From positions 1 through 5,630 of the forward strand of contig JAMDBC010000134.1 of the NCBI GenBank assembly GCA_023484185.1: a stretch of DNA of 5,630 bases, given 5' to 3'. This document shows, in pieces, positions 1-4,802 of the stretch (position 1 is the first letter of the stretch; each line of letters opens with the position of its first letter). The stretch is from Chloroflexota bacterium. GTDB lineage: Bacteria; Chloroflexota; Anaerolineae; Anaerolineales; Villigracilaceae. Below the pieces are notes generated by a model, which saw only the letters and a program-made list of their open reading frames with translations, made no database searches and was not told the origin of the DNA. The position numbers and the translations under genes were made by a program.

Positions 1-521
1 TTGACCTCGGTGCGCGGTTTGAGTCCTAGGAACATGCGGTCGTATTCGTCAGCTTCGATGACGAAGGGCGCGCCTCTTCCGGCGCGGGCATTGACGCCGT
101 AGTTGCTCATCACGCCGCCGACGATGAAAGATGGGTCGCGTCCAAGTTCCGAGAGCGTGAAGGCGATCATGGCAGTCGTCGTGGTTTTGCCGTGCGTTCC
201 CGCCACGGCGATGCCGGTTTTGTTTTCCATCAGCTTGCCGAGAAAGTCAGCGCGCTTGTAGACTGGAATGCCTGCTTGATACGCGGCGATCACTTCCACG
301 TTGTCATCAGGGATGGCGGAGGAGCGCACGACCCATTCTGCACCCTGAACGTTGCGCGGATGGTGGCCGATGTAAATTGTCAGGCCGGCCGCTTGCAGGT
401 CCGTGGCGAACGAACTAATGGCACGGTCCGATCCTGTGACGGTGTATCCGCTTTCGTTCAGGAGGCGGGCGATGGCGGAAAGTCCGCTGCCGCCGATGCC
501 GATGAAATGTACATGTGTCAT
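1..521 (-). CDS. murC: UDP-N-acetylmuramate--L-alanine ligase MurC, N-terminal part (cut by window edge)
   Basis: Cytoplasmic ATP-dependent ligase that adds L-alanine to UDP-MurNAc, the first amino-acid step of the peptidoglycan stem peptide. Only the first 173 codons are in the window and the reading frame is open at the left edge. I translated it by hand from the ATG at 521. The N-terminus (MTHVHFIGIGGSGLSAIA) is the classic MurC UDP-binding Rossmann start. The ATP-binding loop GTHGKTTT is at residues 108-115, and the start of the central domain carries IEADEYD at 155-161, which supplies the conserved Mur-ligase glutamate. The start is chosen because the HFIGIGGSG motif normally begins within a few residues of the N-terminus. 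There is no clear Shine-Dalgarno before 521, because a 7-bp repeat array occupies that place. An in-frame ATG at 572 would add 17 residues encoded by the array. Identity is near certain; the exact start is less so. Confidence 0.96.
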   Translation of the reverse strand, partial: MTHVHFIGIGGSGLSAIARLLNESGYTVTGSDRAISSFATDLQAAGLTIYIGHHPRNVQGAEWVVRSSAIPDDNVEVIAAYQAGIPVYKRADFLGKLMENKTGIAVAGTHGKTTTTAMIAFTLSELGRDPSFIVGGVMSNYGVNARAGRGAPFVIEADEYDRMFLGLKPRTEV

Positions 522-526
522 GTCGG

Positions 527-575
527 TATCCAGTATCCAGTGTTCAATATTCAGTAGTCGGTAACCAGTCATCAG
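527..575 (-). repeat. Heptanucleotide array filling the cvpA-murC gap
   Basis: Read on the minus strand, 49 bases divide exactly into seven 7-base units with consensus close to CTGGATA. Units seen include CTGGATA twice in a row, CTGGTTA, CTGAATA, TTGAACA and CCGACTA. An eighth, decayed unit (520-526) runs into the murC start codon. The array begins one base after the cvpA stop codon and takes up nearly the whole gap, so the usual place for a murC ribosome-binding site is repeat sequence. It is open in the murC frame from an ATG at 572. Periodicity is read directly from the sequence; origin and role are unknown. Confidence 0.85.
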
Positions 576-576
576 T

Positions 577-1101
577 TTAGATGTAAACCACGATCACAAA
601 AATAAACGAAAGAATCACAGCGAAATAAATGCCCGGAATGCCGAGGAGATGTGGCGGCATGTAGGTCATCATGGCAGTGATGGTGTTGGTTAGTTCTGCA
701 GGTGGTGCGCTGATGATGTTGGGAAAGGGATAATTTGCATCGTTGATATAAAACAGCAGAGTCCCGGCGATGAAATAACCATTCAGCGCGCCCAGAAATG
801 CGCCGAATAACGCATCCTGCAGGCGCTCTCGATTTGCTTTGGACGCCAGGCGCGGGATAACGGCCACAGTCTGGTAGCCAAAAAATACGAGCGCAAGCAG
901 AATGATCGTGCGTATCCAGAACAAACCCGTCAGATCGGTCATGTCTCTGACCAGTGGGATATACTGCTTCAAAACCAGGTTTAGCGCCAGCGCCAGGATC
1001 ATACTGAAAGCCACCAGCAATTCCTTGGCCCAGCCGCGCAACATGCCGATTACGGCGAATACCATCACATACATCCAGAAAATATAAATGATGTTCATCA
1101 T
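577..1101 (-). CDS. CvpA-family integral membrane protein
   Basis: A 174-residue, strongly hydrophobic protein with about four to five predicted membrane segments (roughly residues 2-20, 27-46, 61-82, 104-120 and 152-173). The first segment is followed by GMLRGWAKELL (19-29), matching the G-x-x-R-G-x-x-x-E-L pattern of the CvpA (colicin V production) family. A second family-like G-A-L-N-G motif sits near residue 108. The family's biochemical role is not settled; it has been linked to envelope homeostasis and, in E. coli, to colicin V export. The first ATG (1101) overlaps the murG stop codon as ATGA and has a GGAGG at good distance, which points to translational coupling with murG. A second ATG follows immediately at 1098. 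The protein ends inside its last hydrophobic segment with no soluble tail. Its place between murG and murC suggests a role in envelope or wall synthesis, but that is inference. Confidence 0.82.
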   Translation of the reverse strand: MMNIIYIFWMYVMVFAVIGMLRGWAKELLVAFSMILALALNLVLKQYIPLVRDMTDLTGLFWIRTIILLALVFFGYQTVAVIPRLASKANRERLQDALFGAFLGALNGYFIAGTLLFYINDANYPFPNIISAPPAELTNTITAMMTYMPPHLLGIPGIYFAVILSFIFVIVVYI

Positions 1102-2228
1102 GGGCGCTTTCCTCCAAGTGCGAGCAATTGCCTGGCGATATTCTGTGCGGCTTGCGGTTGCGCCAGCGATCTCATTGCGGCGCTCATCGCTTCGCGTTTC
1201 GACGGATTAACAAGCAGGTCTTTTACCACCATCAATAATTCATCCTGCAAACGTTCGTCTTTCACGATGACCGCCGCGCCGCGTTCGGCGAGATAATCAG
1301 CATTGACTTTTTGATATCGCCACGAGTGCGGATAAGGCACAAGAATGGCGGGCAGTCCGAAGAATGGAAATTCTCCCAGCGTGGATGCGCCCGCGCGTGA
1401 CACAACCAAATCTGCAGACGCCAGCGCCGCGCCCATTTCTTCGTGCAAATAAGGGAAGACGTGATAGCGCCTCTTTTGTCCGGATGTTAGACCGGCGTGG
1501 GTTGATTGGGCAGTTTCCCAATCTGATTGTCCCGTGATGTGCACGACTTGCGTTGTCTCCAACAGGGTGGGCAAATGGGGCAGGATAGCTAGGTTGATCG
1601 AGTGGGCGCCCTTGCTTCCGCCGTAGATCAACAGGACAGGCAGATCTTCTTTAAGAAGTCCGAGTGTGCGACGCGCATCGGAGCGGGTCCACGCTTCGAG
1701 GTCCGCGCGCAGTGGATAGCCAGTCACGGTTACTTTTTTGGAAAAGTACTTTTGCGAGTCCGCCGCGCTGACCGCGATGCAGTCTGCAAAACGCGCCAGG
1801 GATTTCAAAGCCAGTCCCGGTTCGATATCGGGCACAAAGAGCAGGGTGGGAATGTTGCGTCCGGCAAAAGCCATAGGCCCGGCCACAAAACCTCCGGTGA
1901 AGAACAAAACGTCCGGTTTGAATTCGCGCAGGATCTTTTGCGAAGCGACTACACCACGAGCGAGTTGGGTGATATTGCGCGGCAAGGCTCGCAGGCCCAC
2001 GCCATGCAGGCCCCCGGCTGGAATGGTAGAGAACGGAATGCGTTCCCGTTTCACGAGTTCAGCTTCCATGCCGCTTTCTCCTCCGACCCAAAGCAGTTCC
2101 AGGTTGAAGGTTGATGGTTGATGGCTTAAACCTTCAACCTTTGAACCTTCAACTTTCAACTGTTTAAGAACGGCCAGGGCGGGATATACGCCGCCGCCGG
2201 TCCCGCCCGCGCAGATCAATAACCGCAC
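1098..2228 (-). CDS. murG: UDP-GlcNAc:lipid I N-acetylglucosaminyltransferase MurG
   Basis: Membrane-associated GT28-family enzyme that transfers GlcNAc from UDP-GlcNAc to lipid I, giving lipid II on the cytoplasmic face. The product is 376 residues from a GTG at 2228. This start has GGAGG seven bases upstream and places the first glycine loop (GGTGGGVYPALAV, 8-20) at the N-terminus as usual. An in-frame GTG at 2267 lacks a spaced ribosome-binding site. The C-terminal donor domain shows GGSKGAHSIN, HITGQSD, then VVSRAGASTLGEF and a P-Y-P-H-S-W-R-Y-Q-K-V-N-A segment with the conserved Gln and Asn-Ala of the sugar site. Two oddities: the position normally His in GGTGGH is Gly13, and residues 24-42 are encoded by a heptanucleotide repeat array that lengthens the loop before strand two by about 17 residues compared with E. 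coli MurG. The gene overlaps ftsW by 65 bp upstream and the CvpA gene by 4 bp downstream. Confidence 0.96.
   Translation of the reverse strand: MRLLICAGGTGGGVYPALAVLKQLKVEGSKVEGLSHQPSTFNLELLWVGGESGMEAELVKRERIPFSTIPAGGLHGVGLRALPRNITQLARGVVASQKILREFKPDVLFFTGGFVAGPMAFAGRNIPTLLFVPDIEPGLALKSLARFADCIAVSAADSQKYFSKKVTVTGYPLRADLEAWTRSDARRTLGLLKEDLPVLLIYGGSKGAHSINLAILPHLPTLLETTQVVHITGQSDWETAQSTHAGLTSGQKRRYHVFPYLHEEMGAALASADLVVSRAGASTLGEFPFFGLPAILVPYPHSWRYQKVNADYLAERGAAVIVKDERLQDELLMVVKDLLVNPSKREAMSAAMRSLAQPQAAQNIARQLLALGGKRP
1111..1115 (-). promoter_or_regulatory. Ribosome-binding site of the CvpA-family gene
   Basis: GGAGG on the minus strand, nine bases before the ATG at 1101 and inside the last codons of murG. 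It supports the ATG at 1101, which overlaps the murG stop, over the adjacent ATG at 1098. Confidence 0.75.
2102..2159 (-). repeat. In-frame heptanucleotide array inside murG, with inverted repeat
   Basis: On the minus strand 58 bases split into eight units: six of 7 bases and two of 8. The first half is made of TTGAAGG-like units and the second half of their near complements (ATCAACC twice, then TTCAACC). As a result 2101-2112 and 2129-2140 form a perfect 12-bp inverted repeat around a 16-base loop. The array is in frame and open, giving MurG residues 24-42 with the peptide motifs KVEG (twice) and QPSTFN. It shares a 13-base exact match (AGGTTGAAGGTTG on the plus strand) with the murD array at 4350-4362. 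No U-tract follows the stem, so it is not a normal terminator. Confidence 0.88.
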
Positions 2229-3387
2229 TGTATGACCTCCATTCTTCTTCGTTTGTTGTACCCTCACCCTGCTGGCGAGAGATGTTTATCAGGATCCCCA
2301 GCGCTGCCAGCGTTGAAACCAGATTTGAACCTCCGGCACTGACGAACGGCAGGGCATTGCCTGCGAACGGCAAAAGTCCAACCATGACAGCCATGTTGAT
2401 TATCGCTTCAAGACCAATCCAGACTACCAGTCCGGTGGCAAGCATCGTGCCAAGCATGTCGGGAGCACGGCGGGCAATGACCAACCCGCGCCAAATCAGC
2501 ATGGCGTACAAGCCGACCAAAAATAGCGCGCCGACCAAACCAAGCTCTTCCACGATAACGGCAAAAATGCTGTCCGTTGGCGGGACCGGTAAACTTGTTA
2601 ATTTGACCTGGCCGCGTCCGATGCTGACGCCAAACAAGCCGCCATTCACAATTGCTTCGAATGAACGCTGAACATGATACGAAGCCGATGTCAGGTCCTT
2701 CAGTCCGGAAATAAAATCAAGCACACGTTGATGGCCGGTCGGGCTGATCTGAACCACAAGCCAGCCGGCCACGAGCGCCACGATCAGCAGGACAAAAATT
2801 TGTTTCAGATCGCCGCCGGCCAGGAAGAACAACAGGCCGCCTATAATGAAAACCGTTGCCGCCGCGCTCAGGTCCGGTTGCAGATAGATCAAGCCGCCGA
2901 TCAACCCAAGGATGACGCCCAGTGGGATCAATCCAAGAGTGATATCGTGCAGGAGATCCCGCTTGGCATACAACCAGACCGAGAGATATAAAATCGTAAC
3001 CACCTTCGCCATTTCGGATGGTTGGTACGAACCCTGATACAGAGTGCGCGCCGCGCCGAGACGAATTTCCTGGAGCAATAATACGCTGACCAGCAGGAGA
3101 ACCGTCAAACCCATGGCGGGCACGATCAACCTGCGCCAGTGATGATAATCAAGACGTGAGAGAAGAAAAGCGATCACCAGCCCAAGTCCCAGCCACAACA
3201 ACTGACGCTGGAACATATAGGTGGGCGAATCATAATAAGTACGCGAGTAATCCCACGAAGCCGAATACATCATGATCAGCCCGAAGACGATCAGCGTAAA
3301 GATCGTCATCAGCAGCGGCGCGTCCATTCCATCCAATGGTCTGCGTTGCTTTGAGGCTGATTGCTTTTCAAAAGGGCGTTCGTTCAT
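2164..3387 (-). CDS. ftsW: Septal peptidoglycan glycosyltransferase FtsW (SEDS family)
   Basis: Polytopic inner-membrane protein of the FtsW/RodA/SpoVE (SEDS) family that polymerises lipid II glycan strands at the division site with a class B penicillin-binding protein. The product is 407 residues from the ATG at 3387. This ATG overlaps the murD stop as ATGA and has AGGAA five bases upstream; an ATG at 3405 lacks such a site. About ten hydrophobic segments follow a charged N-terminal tail (about 1-25). Family motifs in order are QPSEMAK (122-128), LQPDLSAAA (169-177), PPTDSIFAVIVEE (269-281; the SEDS TD-x-IFA-x-x-x-EE motif with Asp272) and LPFVSAGGSN (346-355). FtsW is preferred over RodA because of the dcw setting next to murD and murG. 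The last 20 or so residues overlap the start of murG in another frame and form a basic, arginine-rich tail. Confidence 0.94.
   Translation of the reverse strand: MNERPFEKQSASKQRRPLDGMDAPLLMTIFTLIVFGLIMMYSASWDYSRTYYDSPTYMFQRQLLWLGLGLVIAFLLSRLDYHHWRRLIVPAMGLTVLLLVSVLLLQEIRLGAARTLYQGSYQPSEMAKVVTILYLSVWLYAKRDLLHDITLGLIPLGVILGLIGGLIYLQPDLSAAATVFIIGGLLFFLAGGDLKQIFVLLIVALVAGWLVVQISPTGHQRVLDFISGLKDLTSASYHVQRSFEAIVNGGLFGVSIGRGQVKLTSLPVPPTDSIFAVIVEELGLVGALFLVGLYAMLIWRGLVIARRAPDMLGTMLATGLVVWIGLEAIINMAVMVGLLPFAGNALPFVSAGGSNLVSTLAALGILINISRQQGEGTTNEEEWRSYSAVIDLRGRDRRRRISRPGRS
2236..2240 (-). promoter_or_regulatory. Ribosome-binding site of murG, inside ftsW
   Basis: GGAGG on the minus strand with a seven-base spacer to the GTG at 2228. 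It lies within the 3' part of ftsW and decides the murG start against the in-frame GTG at 2267. Confidence 0.8.
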
Positions 3388-4799
3388 GATAGTTCCTGTA
3401 CCCATGCTCTGAACTTTTCTCCTCGCTCTTCAAAATCCTTGAACTCGTCATAACTCGTGCCGCCCGGCGAAAGCAGGACAACATATCCCTTTTCAGCTAT
3501 CACGGAAGCTTGGAAAACCGCGTCCTTAAGATTCTCACAAATGAGGACGCCGTATGGTCGGCCCCTTTCTGGTCCGAGCGCATTAAATATTTTTTCCGCA
3601 GCCTCCCCGAATAGTAGTACGTGATCTACCCGCCGACGAATCAATGCGGCTAGGTCATCCCAGGGTAAATTCTTGTCGCGGCCACCGAGCAGCAACACAA
3701 TGGGTTCATTGAAGGCGCGGATGGCAGCCATCGTGCGTTCCGGCGTGGTCGCAATCGAGTCGTTATACCAGCGCACGCCGCGCAATTCACGGACGATTTC
3801 AAGACGATGCGGTACACCGCGGAATTCTTCGGCGGCAGTCAGCATGGCATCCAGCGGGAGTCCCGCCGCGTGGCCGATGGCGAAGGCGGCCAATACATTG
3901 CTCACATTATGGTCGCCGCGCAATTTGACTTTTTCGCGCAGCATCAGCGGCATGTACGCAAATCCATCGCGCAGACTGAGCAAGCCATCATGCAAATAGG
4001 CACCGTTTAAATCTTCGGGCAATTCATTCAAACTGAATGTGAACAATTTGCCTTTAGCCTTGCCTCGCAAATTCCATGCACCCGCATCGTCGCGGCCAAG
4101 CACGGCAATATCCTTCTCTGATTGAAATTCCAATATGCGTACCTTGGCCGCGGTGTAAGCTTCCATCGTGCCGTGACGATCGAGGTGGTTTGGCGTAATG
4201 TTTAAGATCGCGGCGATATTAGGCGAGATGGTCATTTGCTCAAGTTGGAAAGATGAAATTTCAAGGATGGCGAGATCGTCTGCTTTCATCTCGTCCACAT
4301 AATTAATAAGCGGGTCGCCGATGTTGCCGCCAACAAACACGCGGTTTGAAGGTTGAAGGTTGGAAAGTTGCGAGTTGCTTTCAACCTTAAACTTATAACA
4401 TTCAACAGCCATGTTGCCAACCAGTGTCGTAGTCGTCGTTTTGCCTGCCGAGCCTGTGATGCCGACCGTTTTACATGGAACAGCTTCCATGAAAATTTGT
4501 GTGTCGTTGGAAAGCTCGGTGCCGCGCTTGACGGCCTCGTTCACGATGCGGGGGGTGAGCGGCACGCCGCCGGAGAGAGCTAACACGTCAGCGTGATCGA
4601 GCAGTTCGAGCGGATGGCCGCCGACCGCCCATTTAATCGGCAGTCCACTCAAAGTCGCGCGTGCAGAAACGAGTCCGGACTCGGCGCGTTTGTCGCTGAG
4701 AGTCACAATCGCGCCATGTTTCATCAGCCAGCGCGCCAAAGCCACGCCTTGTCGGGCGGCTCCCAAAATGACGACGCGCGTGCCGGTCCAGTTTCTCAT
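3384..4799 (-). CDS. murD: UDP-N-acetylmuramoyl-L-alanine--D-glutamate ligase MurD
   Basis: Cytoplasmic ATP-dependent ligase that adds D-glutamate to UDP-MurNAc-L-Ala. It has 471 residues, slightly long for the family. Domain 1 begins with a Rossmann VVILGAARQG (9-18). The central ATPase domain has GITGSAGKTTTTT (113-125), GGNIG (157-161), EISSFQLE (180-187) and NITPNHLDRHG (200-210), with Lys219 in AYTAAKVRI as the likely carbamylated lysine. Then come GDHNVSN (295-301), PHRLE (330-334), NDSIATTPE (346-354), LLLGGRDKN (369-377) and LLSPGGTSYDEF (442-453). The seven Mur-ligase invariants appear kept: K120, E180, H205, N298, N301, R332 and D347. Thr351, Lys376 and Ser449 match D-Glu-binding positions of E. 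coli MurD. Residues 132-153 come from a heptanucleotide array that adds about 16 residues before GGNIG. The start follows the mraY stop by 3 bp with no strong ribosome-binding site, so coupling to mraY is likely. Confidence 0.96.
   Translation of the reverse strand: MRNWTGTRVVILGAARQGVALARWLMKHGAIVTLSDKRAESGLVSARATLSGLPIKWAVGGHPLELLDHADVLALSGGVPLTPRIVNEAVKRGTELSNDTQIFMEAVPCKTVGITGSAGKTTTTTLVGNMAVECYKFKVESNSQLSNLQPSNRVFVGGNIGDPLINYVDEMKADDLAILEISSFQLEQMTISPNIAAILNITPNHLDRHGTMEAYTAAKVRILEFQSEKDIAVLGRDDAGAWNLRGKAKGKLFTFSLNELPEDLNGAYLHDGLLSLRDGFAYMPLMLREKVKLRGDHNVSNVLAAFAIGHAAGLPLDAMLTAAEEFRGVPHRLEIVRELRGVRWYNDSIATTPERTMAAIRAFNEPIVLLLGGRDKNLPWDDLAALIRRRVDHVLLFGEAAEKIFNALGPERGRPYGVLICENLKDAVFQASVIAEKGYVVLLSPGGTSYDEFKDFEERGEKFRAWVQELS
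3393..3397 (-). promoter_or_regulatory. Ribosome-binding site of ftsW
   Basis: AGGAA on the minus strand, five bases before the ATG at 3387 and inside the last codons of murD. It supports the start that overlaps the murD stop (ATGA) over the ATG at 3405. Confidence 0.65.
4342..4405 (-). repeat. In-frame heptanucleotide array inside murD
   Basis: Read on the minus strand, 64 bases split into nine units: eight of 7 bases and one of 8. Units on the 5' side resemble TTGAATG, TTTAAGG and TTGAAAG; those on the 3' side are CAACCTT (twice) and relatives, which are complements of the first type. This gives a 9-bp perfect inverted repeat (4349-4357 with 4380-4388). The array encodes MurD residues 132-153, including the peptide motifs KVES and NLQPS. 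It shares 13 identical bases with the murG array, but that shared arm is read in a different codon phase there (STFNL in MurG, NLQP in MurD). Confidence 0.85.
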
Positions 4800-4802
4800 C
4801 GT

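Noticed and set aside
192..557. Plus-strand open frame of 121 codons opposite murC
   Set aside because: It is antisense to the conserved MurC N-terminus and has no recognisable domain.
527..575. CRISPR array or operator repeats at the cvpA-murC gap
   Set aside because: The units are contiguous 7-mers with no spacers, far shorter than CRISPR repeats, and they are too degenerate to call a defined operator.
572..1117. Alternative minus-strand frame of 181 codons over the CvpA gene
   Set aside because: It has a His/Arg/Cys-rich composition without membrane segments. The overlapping 174-codon frame has CvpA motifs and a matched ribosome-binding site.
1602..2114. Plus-strand open frame of 170 codons opposite murG
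   Set aside because: It is fully antisense to a well-supported murG, matches no family I recognise, and looks like a shadow of murG codon bias.
2101..2140. Intrinsic terminator within murG
   Set aside because: The stem is perfect but AT-rich, has a 16-base loop and is followed by no U-run, and it lies inside an open coding frame.
2229..2267. Upstream in-frame GTG start for murG at 2267
   Set aside because: There is no properly spaced Shine-Dalgarno, and it would put 13 extra residues before the usual N-terminal glycine-loop strand. The GTG at 2228 has GGAGG seven bases upstream.
3388..3405. Upstream in-frame ATG start for ftsW at 3405
   Set aside because: Its upstream sequence lacks a good ribosome-binding site, whereas the ATG at 3387 has AGGAA and the ATGA overlap with murD.
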